From Bacilli bacterium (GTDB lineage: Bacteria > Bacillota_I > Bacilli_A > RFN20 > CAG-288): a stretch of DNA of 8,839 nt. The notes beneath the pieces are model-generated. The model worked only from the letters and a program-made list of their open reading frames with translations, was not told where the DNA came from and ran no database searches. Shown one piece after another: positions 1 through 6,355 of this stretch (position 1 is the first letter of the stretch; every line of letters starts with the position of its first letter). The stretch covers positions 1 through 8,839 of the forward strand of contig CAAFJQ010000128.1 of assembly GCA_900763245.1 (NCBI GenBank), written 5' to 3'. Both the position numbers and the translations under genes were made by a program.

Positions 1-144
1 ATACTGATGAATTCCGAGGACAACGCAGTGATCACGATCGTGTCGTGCTGTGCCGACTACAATAAAAATGCCGGGAAGATACGACTGAGAAAATTCAACG
101 ATATGTCGGATGAAGAGAAGAACAGCCTTCTGCCGAAGAACTGA
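1..144 (+). CDS. C-terminal fragment of an unrecognised protein
   Basis: An open frame runs in from the left edge and stops with TGA at 142-144, giving 47 residues that end in DMSDEEKNSLLPKN. The start lies outside the window. I do not recognise the family. The fragment has a CC pair and a mixed basic/acidic tail, with no membrane segment. It uses codons such as acg, gtg, tcg and ccg more freely than the genes that follow, which could mean a different origin. A transposase C-terminus is possible, given the perfect palindrome only 13 bp after the stop, but no diagnostic residue is visible. That the frame is coding is fairly likely; its function is unknown. Confidence 0.5.
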   Translation: MLMNSEDNAVITIVSCCADYNKNAGKIRLRKFNDMSDEEKNSLLPKN

Positions 145-157
145 GGGCTGAGGCGCG

Positions 158-189
158 TCTTTCTTCCTGTTCATGAACAGGAAGAAAGA
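158..189. repeat. Perfect 32-bp palindrome (16-bp arms, no spacer)
   Basis: Arms 158-173 and 174-189 are exact reverse complements, centred on TTCATGAA. RNA from either strand would form a strong hairpin. There is no T-run after the arms on either strand, so it is not a textbook intrinsic terminator. It lies 13 bp after the upstream stop codon and 77 bp before the next start. It could be a transcript-end stabilising hairpin, a protein-binding palindrome, or part of a mobile-element end. Confidence 0.75.
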
Positions 190-254
190 GATAAGTGATT
201 GCATCTATAACGTGGTTGTGGGCTTTCACACATAATTCTTGTAAATGTCGGTTT

Positions 255-260
255 AAGGAG
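255..260 (+). promoter_or_regulatory. Ribosome binding site of the HesB-like gene
   Basis: AAGGAG lies 6 nt before the ATG at 267. This favours 267 over the longer open frame beginning at 195, which has no ribosome binding site and would add an unlikely 24-residue leader. Confidence 0.8.
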
Positions 261-266
261 AACAAC

Positions 267-662
267 ATGAAATTTTCAAAAGAATTCAAAGAGCTTATCA
301 ATAAGATTTTCAAAGAAAACGATGCCGATTGCATTCAGATTACATTAGAGGAAGAAGAAAACCACGATGTTTCCATCAATCTTGGCTTATTGTCTACCAA
401 GGAAATCGAAGGCGGATATAAAGTCATGGATGACATCAACGTCCTTATCGATGATGAGACATTGGATGCTTTAGAAGGCGCTGTCTTCTCTGCCAAGGAT
501 GATGAAGTCGTCATCGAATTGGAACACTGCGGCTGCGGTTGTCATGATCATGAACACGGTGAAGAACATGATGATTGCTGTTGCCATCATCACCATCATC
601 ATAACGGCGAATGCTGTGAAGGTGATAACGACGATGATTGCTGCTGCAAAAAAGAAGACTGA
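267..662 (+). CDS. HesB/IscA-like protein with Cys/His-rich metal-binding tail
   Basis: 131 residues. Residues 1-86 are acidic and resemble the A-type iron-sulfur carrier (HesB/IscA) fold in its second half: residues 57-75, around INVLIDDETLDALEGAVFSA, parallel the family's 'v.vD..sl..l.g..ld' stretch, and residues 88-92 (CGCGC) sit where the family has its C-terminal CGCG. The family's first conserved Cys (in GGCSG) is missing, so normal three-Cys cluster binding is doubtful. Residues 87-131 form a tail with 11 Cys and 11 His, including CCC at 104-106, six consecutive His at 107-112, CC at 116-117 and CCC at 125-127. Such tails bind Ni, Zn, Co or Cu in other proteins (HypB, SlyD and Hpn are established His-rich examples). 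I infer a cytosolic metal-binding or metallochaperone role, as no signal peptide or membrane segment is seen. It converges on the EF-G-2 gene and ends at a strong shared terminator. The metal binding is near certain by composition; the family assignment is moderate. Confidence 0.75.
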   Translation: MKFSKEFKELINKIFKENDADCIQITLEEEENHDVSINLGLLSTKEIEGGYKVMDDINVLIDDETLDALEGAVFSAKDDEVVIELEHCGCGCHDHEHGEEHDDCCCHHHHHHNGECCEGDNDDDCCCKKED

Positions 663-679
663 ATCAAGTCAACTCAAAA

Positions 680-707
680 GGGGATGCCTAGGCATCCCCG
701 AATTTTT
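680..707. terminator. Bidirectional intrinsic terminator between convergent genes
   Basis: A perfect 20-bp palindrome (680-699, ggggatgccta/ggcatcccc) is flanked by AAAA before it and by a T5 run at 703-707 after it. Read on the plus strand it ends the HesB-like gene; read on the minus strand (the AAAA becomes TTTT) it ends the EF-G-2 gene, whose stop codon at 706-708 overlaps the plus-strand T-run. Confidence 0.92.
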
Positions 708-2760
708 ATTTCTGAGCGTATTCTCTCATGATTCCTTCGACAAGATTGTCGGGAACCTTTTCGTAGTCTTCGAATGAAAGGTTGAAGAAGCCTGTACCCT
801 TGGTGATAGATTTCAATTCGTTTGCGTATTCCTGAATTTCGGCTTCAGGAACGATGGCGGTGACTTCAAGGCTTTCATTCTGATTTTCTTCGGTGGAAAG
901 AATTTTTCCTCTTCTCTTGCTGAGATCGGATAAGACTGCGCCTAAATATTCGTTGGAAACGACAATGCTCATTCTGTCATAGGGTTCAAGAAGGATAGGC
1001 TTGCAGTTCTTATAAGCTTCGCGGAATGCTAAGACTGCTGCATTCTTGAAGGCCATTTCATTGGAGTCAACTGTATGCTGTTTTCCGTCTAACAAGGTTG
1101 CTTTGACGTTGATGACAGGAGCCTGAATCAATCCGCCGTGCTCCAAAGCTTCCATGAATCCTTTTTCGACAGCAGGGAAGTAACCTTTATCGATATGACC
1201 GCCAAAGACAGTAGACTCGAATCCGGTTTCTTCTGCCGGTTCAAAGGCCATATTGACAACGCCGTAATATCCGCTTCCGCCAGACTGCTTGATATAGCGC
1301 CCTTCGCTTTCTGCTCTGGCGGTGATGGTTTCTTTGTAGACAATCTTCGGCTTTTCAGTCGTGAATTTGATCTTGTTGTTGTCTCTGATTTTATCTAAGA
1401 TGTATGTCAAATGAGAGGAAGAGAGAGAACCGATGATGATCTGATTGGTAATGACATTCTTTTCAAAGAAGATTGTCGGATCTTCAAGCTGAAGTTTTTC
1501 GACAGCGGGGAAAAGCTTATCGGAGTCGGCCTTGGTGGTAGGAACGATGGCTCTTAAATAGGTTGCGCTAGGATAATTGACCGGCTTGAACTTGATGTAG
1601 ACGGAGGAATCACAAAGACTATAGGAAAGACGGATGTCTTCCATCTTGGTGAAGGCACCGATGTCACCAGCGCCGATAGAATCGACAGGCGTCAGCTTTT
1701 CGCCGCAGATGGAGAAGAGTGCACTGACTTTGTATTTTCTGTCATTGTTCGGGCAATAGAGTTCCTGACCTAATGTGACTGTACCAGAGTTGACTTTGAA
1801 GATGGAAATTAGACCCTGATAAGGATTGTAGCTGTTTTTGAAGACACAAAGTGATGTTTTTGCATCGGTTTCTGTCTTGACAAGAAGCTCGTTTCCATCT
1901 TTGTCAGTGGCTGCAATAGGATGCAAGTCACTGGGGCAGGGGAGGTAATCGATGAACATATCCATCAAAGTATTGACACCGATGTCCTTGGCTGCGGATC
2001 CGACGATGATGGGGAAAAGCTCGCCGTTTAAGACACCGTGTCTTAAACCCTTTCTGATTTCATCATTGCTCAACGGCTCACCGGAGAAGAATTTTTCCAA
2101 TAATTCATCGCTTGTCGTCGCAACTGCTTCTGCAAGACGGTTGTGTAGTTCGAAGACGACCTGTCTCTTCTCTTCATAGATGACATCATCGACACAGTCT
2201 TTTCCGTTGTATTTTCTTGCCTTCATATCGGGAATGTTGATGAATCCGTCAAAGGAATCGACTTTACCGATAGGATAGGAGAAGGGAACGCAGTTCTTGT
2301 TCAGTTTCTCTTTGATGTCTTCATATAAGGCAGGGAAATCGACATTCTCTTTGTCCATTTTATTGACAAAGATGAAAATCGGGATATTTCTCTTCTTTAA
2401 AGTCTGGAAATTCTTGATGGTACCGATCTGAACTCCTTTTGCTGCATCGATGACAAGGACTGCGCCTTTGATAAGGCGGGTTATACTTAAAGTTTCGTAG
2501 ATGAAGTCGTCATTGCCGGGCAGATCGATAAGATTGAACTTGTAATCATTGTATGTAATCGGAATGACAGAACTGGAAAGCGAACTGAGCTTTTTCTTTT
2601 CGTCAGGAAGGAAATCGGACAATGTTGTCCCATCTTCGATGGAACCTTTCTTGCTGATTAGACCGCTTTTGAAGGCGAGGGATTCAATAAGAGTGGTTTT
2701 ACCGCTTCCCTGATGTCCGACGACGGCAACGTTTCGAATCTTGTCTGGTGAATAGGCCAT
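706..2760 (-). CDS. fusA2: EF-G-2 type elongation factor G paralogue (GTPase)
   Basis: 684 residues, normal for EF-G. Domain order follows EF-G: G domain with P-loop GHQGSGKTT (15-23), G3 DLPGN (79-83), G4 NKMD (133-136) and G5-like GSAAK (254-258); domain II about 295-385; domain III about 400-470; domain IV about 472-595 with loop QHTVDSNEMAFKNAA (561-575); domain V about 596-675 with LSDLSKRRGKI (610-620). It is closest in character to Thermus EF-G-2, not canonical EF-G: switch I lacks RGITI, and the G3 motif is DLPGN instead of DTPGH, so the His that normally promotes GTP hydrolysis is Asn. It probably acts on ribosomes as an accessory translation factor with slow or altered GTP turnover (inference). 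The ribosome binding site AAAGGA (2771-2776, minus strand) lies 10 nt before the start. A cre-type palindrome lies just upstream of that site. It diverges from the DUF2188-like gene. Confidence 0.92.
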   Translation of the reverse strand: MAYSPDKIRNVAVVGHQGSGKTTLIESLAFKSGLISKKGSIEDGTTLSDFLPDEKKKLSSLSSSVIPITYNDYKFNLIDLPGNDDFIYETLSITRLIKGAVLVIDAAKGVQIGTIKNFQTLKKRNIPIFIFVNKMDKENVDFPALYEDIKEKLNKNCVPFSYPIGKVDSFDGFINIPDMKARKYNGKDCVDDVIYEEKRQVVFELHNRLAEAVATTSDELLEKFFSGEPLSNDEIRKGLRHGVLNGELFPIIVGSAAKDIGVNTLMDMFIDYLPCPSDLHPIAATDKDGNELLVKTETDAKTSLCVFKNSYNPYQGLISIFKVNSGTVTLGQELYCPNNDRKYKVSALFSICGEKLTPVDSIGAGDIGAFTKMEDIRLSYSLCDSSVYIKFKPVNYPSATYLRAIVPTTKADSDKLFPAVEKLQLEDPTIFFEKNVITNQIIIGSLSSSHLTYILDKIRDNNKIKFTTEKPKIVYKETITARAESEGRYIKQSGGSGYYGVVNMAFEPAEETGFESTVFGGHIDKGYFPAVEKGFMEALEHGGLIQAPVINVKATLLDGKQHTVDSNEMAFKNAAVLAFREAYKNCKPILLEPYDRMSIVVSNEYLGAVLSDLSKRRGKILSTEENQNESLEVTAIVPEAEIQEYANELKSITKGTGFFNLSFEDYEKVPDNLVEGIMREYAQK

Positions 2761-2778
2761 GATGTTAAGTTCCTTTCG

Positions 2779-2794
2779 ATGTAATCGCTTACAT
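2779..2794. promoter_or_regulatory. cre-type operator (CcpA) in the EF-G-2 leader
   Basis: The sequence ATGTAATCGCTTACAT matches the catabolite-responsive element consensus WTGNAANCGNWNNCAW at every fixed position, read on either strand. It starts 3 nt upstream of the AAAGGA ribosome binding site of the minus-strand EF-G-2 gene and downstream of a TATACT -10-like box (2807-2812). Bound CcpA or another LacI-family regulator would therefore block early elongation. The match is direct; its use as a cre is inference. Confidence 0.55.
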
Positions 2795-2806
2795 GTAGAT
2801 ACGAAT

Positions 2807-2812
2807 AGTATA
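2807..2812 (-). promoter_or_regulatory. Candidate -10 box for the EF-G-2 gene
   Basis: Minus-strand TATACT. The hexamer 17 nt upstream is a poor -35 (ACCATT), so this is a weak or activator-dependent promoter candidate. Transcription would start near 2800, placing the cre-type site at about +6 to +21. Confidence 0.35.
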
Positions 2813-2824
2813 CATTATCTCTTG

Positions 2825-2846
2825 TCGAAAATGGTATATTTTTCGA
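2825..2846. repeat. Inverted repeat TCGAAAA-N8-TTTTCGA
   Basis: Seven-base arms (2825-2831 and 2840-2846) with an 8-bp spacer overlap the -35 region expected for the minus-strand EF-G-2 promoter. It may be an operator. With arms this short and AT-rich, chance cannot be excluded. Confidence 0.35.
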
Positions 2847-2904
2847 TAAATGTTTCTCAACTGCCTTTTTTATATAAAAAACAGAAAATACATCATGTTT
2901 TGTA

Positions 2905-2934
2905 TTGCATTCTTTTTCATCAAGCGTTTAAAAT
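2905..2934 (+). promoter_or_regulatory. Sigma-A-type promoter for the DUF2188-like gene
   Basis: TTGCAT (2905-2910), an 18-bp spacer, then TAAAAT (2929-2934). Transcription would start near 2941, about 10 nt before the GGAGG (2952-2956) of the gene. A 16-bp AT palindrome (T6-ATAT-A6, 2866-2881) lies upstream and could supply curvature or an UP-like element. Confidence 0.55.
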
Positions 2935-2963
2935 ATTTTTACCAGTAGAATGGAGGGGAAATT

Positions 2964-3350
2964 ATGGCAACGAAAAAAGAGACAACCGTAAAAAAAGAAA
3001 CCGCTGTGAAGAAAGAAACAGCTGCAAAGAAGACTGCAGTCAAAGAAGAAAAAGTCGAAATGCCGGATGTTGAGATTGTTGATGAAACTTCTGCCGGAGA
3101 GACTAAGAAACCGACCAACACCGGTAAGACATATATTTTGAGCAAGAGAAAAGAAGACGGCATGTGGGCCTTGAAATACAGCGGCGGAGAAAAAGTCATC
3201 AAATTGTTCAAGACACAGAAGGAAGCTCTTGAATTCACAAAAGAGAGAGCAAAGAACAATGACCGCGCTGTCTTAGTCCGTGCTTCCAAGGGTGCCAAAA
3301 AGGGTAAATTCCACATCGGTGCCGCAAAGCAGACCGAAGAGAAAAAATAG
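2964..3350 (+). CDS. DUF2188-like protein with histone-H1-like Lys/Ala-rich N-terminus
   Basis: 128 residues, very basic overall. Residues 1-30 are a low-complexity Lys/Ala/Glu/Thr tail with a degenerate repeat KKET(A/T)V at 4-22, like the lysine-rich tails of bacterial H1-like proteins. Residues 31-54 are an acidic linker. Residues 55-117 form a compact domain (TYILSKRKEDGMWALKYSGG followed by KVIKLFKTQKEALEFTKERAKN) that matches the DUF2188 pattern: a 'W.v' strand, a 'F.t..eA...a..ia' helix and a final strand. DUF2188 function is not established. The domain is followed by another Lys-rich end. No membrane segment or signal peptide is seen. The ribosome binding site GGAGG (2952-2956) fits the start. 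It has its own promoter and terminator, so it is probably monocistronic. Nucleic-acid or nucleoid association is inferred from charge only. Confidence 0.8.
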   Translation: MATKKETTVKKETAVKKETAAKKTAVKEEKVEMPDVEIVDETSAGETKKPTNTGKTYILSKRKEDGMWALKYSGGEKVIKLFKTQKEALEFTKERAKNNDRAVLVRASKGAKKGKFHIGAAKQTEEKK

Positions 3351-3372
3351 TCTTTCTTTGATTGGATAACAG

Positions 3373-3433
3373 ACGTTCCGTATTAGAAAAGAAGATGATT
3401 GAAACCATCCCTTTTTTCGCGCGGAACGTTTTT
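3373..3433 (+). terminator. Intrinsic terminator after the DUF2188-like gene
   Basis: Outer stem ACGTTCCG (3373-3380) pairs with CGGAACGT (3422-3429), and the T-run continues to 3433. An inner stem is possible between aaaag..gatg (3387-3397) and catc..cttttt (3406-3416), giving one long interrupted hairpin. It sits 23 nt after the stop codon. Confidence 0.75.
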
Positions 3434-3462
3434 CTATGCGTTGAATCAAGGCCTTGAATGTC

Positions 3463-3478
3463 TTGAAACGCGTTACAA
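3463..3478. promoter_or_regulatory. Operator-like near-palindrome upstream of ftsH
   Basis: TTGAAACGCGTTACAA is a 16-bp inverted repeat with one mismatched pair. It resembles LacI-family operators but has GC, not CG, at the centre, so it does not fit the cre consensus. It is about 170 bp upstream of the ftsH start site of transcription, far for a simple repressor. Confidence 0.3.
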
Positions 3479-3614
3479 AAAAACACATTTGTAAAGCACA
3501 TGCTGGCAAAAGCGCTTATTTTTTAAAATGTTTCGAGATTAATTTTATGCGAAAACTTCGTAAACCATCGGAAAATCAAGCAAAAAATAAATTTTTTGTG
3601 CTGAATATTTTTTC

Positions 3615-3643
3615 TTGAAAATATCCTATATTTTATGTATAGT
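3615..3643 (+). promoter_or_regulatory. Strong sigma-A-type promoter of the ftsH operon
   Basis: TTGAAA (3615-3620), a 17-bp spacer, then TATAGT (3638-3643). Transcription should start near 3650, ahead of GGAGG at 3671-3675. It drives ftsH and, by spacing, the HTH gene and lemA. Confidence 0.75.
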
Positions 3644-3683
3644 TATACCAGCTATTCAAATGGCTTATACGGAGGTTCATTTA

Positions 3684-6344
3684 ATGGAAAAAAACGAAAT
3701 GAAAAGCTTTCCCGATTTTTCCGCTCCTTATGAGATGAAATTTTCTGACGGAAACGAAAATAACGGAAACCACAAACGAAATAGTTGCTCCCAGCAACCT
3801 GGAAACAAAGGCTATCTGAGATTGATTCTTATTGTCACTTGCTTCATTGCATTGGTATCAGTGATGCTCTACTTTTTTGTTTTCCGCTCTACTTCTGAAG
3901 TCGTCACTTATAGCGGCGCTGATGTCGTCTATAAGGTGGATTACGACCAGAACGGAGCAATTGACGAACACGATAAAATTACAGAATTCGAAACAAACGC
4001 TAATACAAAAGGCAAATCCTTAGGTGATTTTACTGTTGAGGAAGGAAGACTTGCTCAAATTCTCTTACATCCTTCTTATGGCGCACAAGATAATACTTCT
4101 CCTTATGCGAATCTGACAATGACAGTCGTCATGTCCAATCAGACAAGCAAAATGTACTATCTTACCGGTACATACAAATACGTTGATCCCAACAATGCGA
4201 ATTCTGTCAAGAAATTCACCTATCGTGCGACTTTGACGGAAGATCAGTATCGGGATTATATCGAACCTATCATCCGCTATGTCAAAGTAAAGAACAGCCA
4301 GGGTGCGCTTATCGCCTATTACAGCGGGTCAAACAAAACATTTGCTACAGGTGTTGAAAGCACTTCTAATACATCCTCTTGGCTCGTGCCTGTCATCCTG
4401 CTTGTTGTTGTCATCATTGTCATGTACATCTTCTACTCCAAGATGTCCAAAGGAGCAGGCGGAGGCGGCAATCCGATGGCCGGCTTTGTCAACAATGTCG
4501 CAAGAAAGCAGACGGGAAGCAAAATTCGCTTCTCTGATGTCGCTGGCTGCGATGAAGCCAAAGCTGAATTGGTTGAAATGGTTGATTACTTCCATGCTAC
4601 AGACAAATACACTAGACTCGGTGCGAAATTGCCTCACGGCGTTCTCTTAGTCGGCCCGCCTGGCACAGGTAAGACTTTGCTTGCCAAGGCTGTTGCCGGT
4701 GAAGCAAATGTTCCTTTCTATTCTATTTCCGGCTCTGACTTCGTTGAAATGTATGTCGGTGTCGGTGCATCCAGAGTCCGTTCTCTCTTCAAAACTGCAA
4801 AACAGAATGCTCCTTGTCTTATCTTCATTGATGAAATCGATGCTGTCGGCCGTCAGAGAGGCAGCGGTATCGGTGGCGGAAACGATGAACGTGAACAGAC
4901 ATTGAACGAACTTCTTGTCGAAATGGATGGCTTTGAAGACAACAATGGCGTCATCGTTATGGCTGCCACAAACAGAAGTGATGTTCTCGATCCTGCCTTG
5001 ACTCGTCCTGGAAGATTCGATCGTACCATCACAGTCGATTTGCCTGATAAAGCAGGCAGAGCCGCTATTCTTAAAGTTCATGCCAGAAACAAGAAAGTTG
5101 CTGCTGATGTCAGCTTTGACAACATCGCAACAAGAACTGTCGGATTCTCCGGCGCTGATCTTGCCAATATCATGAATGATGCCGCTATCCTTGCAGTCCG
5201 TGCCAATCGTACTGCAATCACGACATCTGATATCGATGAAGCAATCGACCGCGCTATCTCCGGTCCTGCCAAGAAATCTCATCTGGAACCGAGCGAAAGA
5301 AAGCAGGTCGCCTATCATGAAGCAGGACACGCCGTCATCGGTATCTTCTTGCCTTATTCCGATAAGGTCCAGAAGATTACAATCGTTCCTCGTGGAAGAA
5401 CAGGCGGTCATGTCCTTATGACTCCTGAAAAAGATCGTTTCCTTATGACAAAGAATCAGCTTCTTGCCAGAATCACCGGTTACCTTGGCGGAAGAACCAG
5501 CGAAGAGATCTTCTTCGGTGATGTCTCAACCGGTGCCAGCAATGATATCGAAGTTGCTACAAATATCGCTAGAAGCATGGTCACAGAATATGGTATGTCT
5601 GACTTAGGCCCTATTCAGTATGAAAAACCAGGCGGAAGCGTCTTCTTAGGAAGAGACTACAACTCCACTCAGACCAACTATTCCACGCAGATTGCCTTTG
5701 AAATCGACAAAGCGATTCGCTCTATTGTCGAAGAGTGTCATGCAAATGCCAGAAAACTTCTTGAAGAGCATCGCGGTGATGTCGCGCTTATTGCAGAAAC
5801 CTTGATTGAACATGAAACCATCACAGCCGATCAGATCGATTATCTCTTGAAGAACAGAAAACTTCCTGATGTCGATGAGCATAAGATGGATGAAAAAGAA
5901 CAGCCGAAGAATCCGAATAATATTATTCTTTATCCTGGATATGGCTATTTCTATCATGAAGTCGATAAGATTTTGGAACAGAAGCCTTCTAGAATCATGC
6001 TTGTCATTGCTACCGGTGCTGGGAATCCGATTTCAGACGATCAGTTCAAGGAAGTATGCGCAAGAGGCGCAGCTGATCCCTCTCATATCGGATTGCTGTT
6101 CTTGGATTATTCTGCTTCCATGAATATTTCGATGAGTATCGAGACGTTCGGCGAACATCTGGAAAGCTATGCGGGTATCCCTGTCGTTTTGATCAAGACA
6201 GATGATACGACAGTCCATATGCTGAAAGACAAGTATCAGCCTTCTAAGCCACAGCAAAGAAGAGGAGTGGTCAAAGAAATCATTCATACTGATAAAGTCG
6301 ACAATACTAATGATGATTCACAAGAGCCAAAAGATAAAGAGTAA
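3684..6344 (+). CDS. ftsH: FtsH: membrane-anchored ATP-dependent zinc metalloprotease with extra domains
   Basis: 886 residues, against roughly 600-700 in typical FtsH. The start at 3684 is chosen for GGAGG (3671-3675) with 8-nt spacing; the longer frame from 3615 begins inside the promoter. Membrane spans lie at 43-67 and 232-251. Between them is an enlarged extracytoplasmic domain (68-231) carrying a 12-residue EF-hand/dockerin-like loop at 86-97 (D86, D88, N90, G91, I93, D94, D97). A Gly-rich linker (255-271) leads to the AAA+ domain: Walker A GPPGTGKT 324-331, pore motif around FVEMYVGVG 353-361, Walker B LIFIDEID 379-386, and second region of homology ending RPGRFDR 441-447. The M41 protease has HEAGH 545-549 and the third zinc ligand D621 (in TGASNDIE). 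The usual FtsH core ends near 728. A further alpha/beta-looking domain occupies about 745-850, then a hydrophilic tail. All catalytic residues are present, so it should be an active hexameric quality-control protease that extracts and degrades membrane and cytosolic proteins. The function of the added domains is unknown. First gene of a run with HTH and lemA. Confidence 0.96.
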   Translation: MEKNEMKSFPDFSAPYEMKFSDGNENNGNHKRNSCSQQPGNKGYLRLILIVTCFIALVSVMLYFFVFRSTSEVVTYSGADVVYKVDYDQNGAIDEHDKITEFETNANTKGKSLGDFTVEEGRLAQILLHPSYGAQDNTSPYANLTMTVVMSNQTSKMYYLTGTYKYVDPNNANSVKKFTYRATLTEDQYRDYIEPIIRYVKVKNSQGALIAYYSGSNKTFATGVESTSNTSSWLVPVILLVVVIIVMYIFYSKMSKGAGGGGNPMAGFVNNVARKQTGSKIRFSDVAGCDEAKAELVEMVDYFHATDKYTRLGAKLPHGVLLVGPPGTGKTLLAKAVAGEANVPFYSISGSDFVEMYVGVGASRVRSLFKTAKQNAPCLIFIDEIDAVGRQRGSGIGGGNDEREQTLNELLVEMDGFEDNNGVIVMAATNRSDVLDPALTRPGRFDRTITVDLPDKAGRAAILKVHARNKKVAADVSFDNIATRTVGFSGADLANIMNDAAILAVRANRTAITTSDIDEAIDRAISGPAKKSHLEPSERKQVAYHEAGHAVIGIFLPYSDKVQKITIVPRGRTGGHVLMTPEKDRFLMTKNQLLARITGYLGGRTSEEIFFGDVSTGASNDIEVATNIARSMVTEYGMSDLGPIQYEKPGGSVFLGRDYNSTQTNYSTQIAFEIDKAIRSIVEECHANARKLLEEHRGDVALIAETLIEHETITADQIDYLLKNRKLPDVDEHKMDEKEQPKNPNNIILYPGYGYFYHEVDKILEQKPSRIMLVIATGAGNPISDDQFKEVCARGAADPSHIGLLFLDYSASMNISMSIETFGEHLESYAGIPVVLIKTDDTTVHMLKDKYQPSKPQQRRGVVKEIIHTDKVDNTNDDSQEPKDKE

Positions 6345-6355
6345 AGGAGGAGAAT

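Larger units (their letters stand above)
3351..3683. other. 333-bp intergenic region before ftsH
   Basis: No convincing gene lies here; minus-strand open frames in this stretch lack ribosome binding sites and homology. It holds, in order: an intrinsic terminator (3373-3433), the palindrome CAAGGCCTTG (3448-3457), a near-palindromic operator-like site (3463-3478), an AT-rich stretch, and the ftsH promoter and ribosome binding site (3615-3675). Confidence 0.8.

Noticed and set aside
195..266. Upstream extension of the HesB-like gene to an ATG at 195
   Set aside because: No ribosome binding site at 195; AAGGAG is correctly placed for 267, and the added residues do not resemble any domain.
584..605. 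His6-like run as a cloning-tag artefact
   Set aside because: It is embedded in a longer natural Cys/His/Asp-rich tail with mixed His codons and continues into further Cys clusters.
3235..3509. Minus-strand open frames overlapping the DUF2188-like gene and its terminator
   Set aside because: They run through an intrinsic terminator and a conserved domain on the other strand and have no supporting signal.
3615..3683. Upstream extension of ftsH to 3615 or to the ATG at 3660
   Set aside because: The region contains the promoter hexamers (3615-3643) and the ribosome binding site for 3684; residues encoded there would not be transcribed or led by a binding site.
4647..5411. 254-codon open frame on the minus strand inside ftsH
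   Set aside because: It is antisense to the conserved AAA+ and protease region, has no recognisable domain and no ribosome binding site; its openness follows from codon bias of ftsH.
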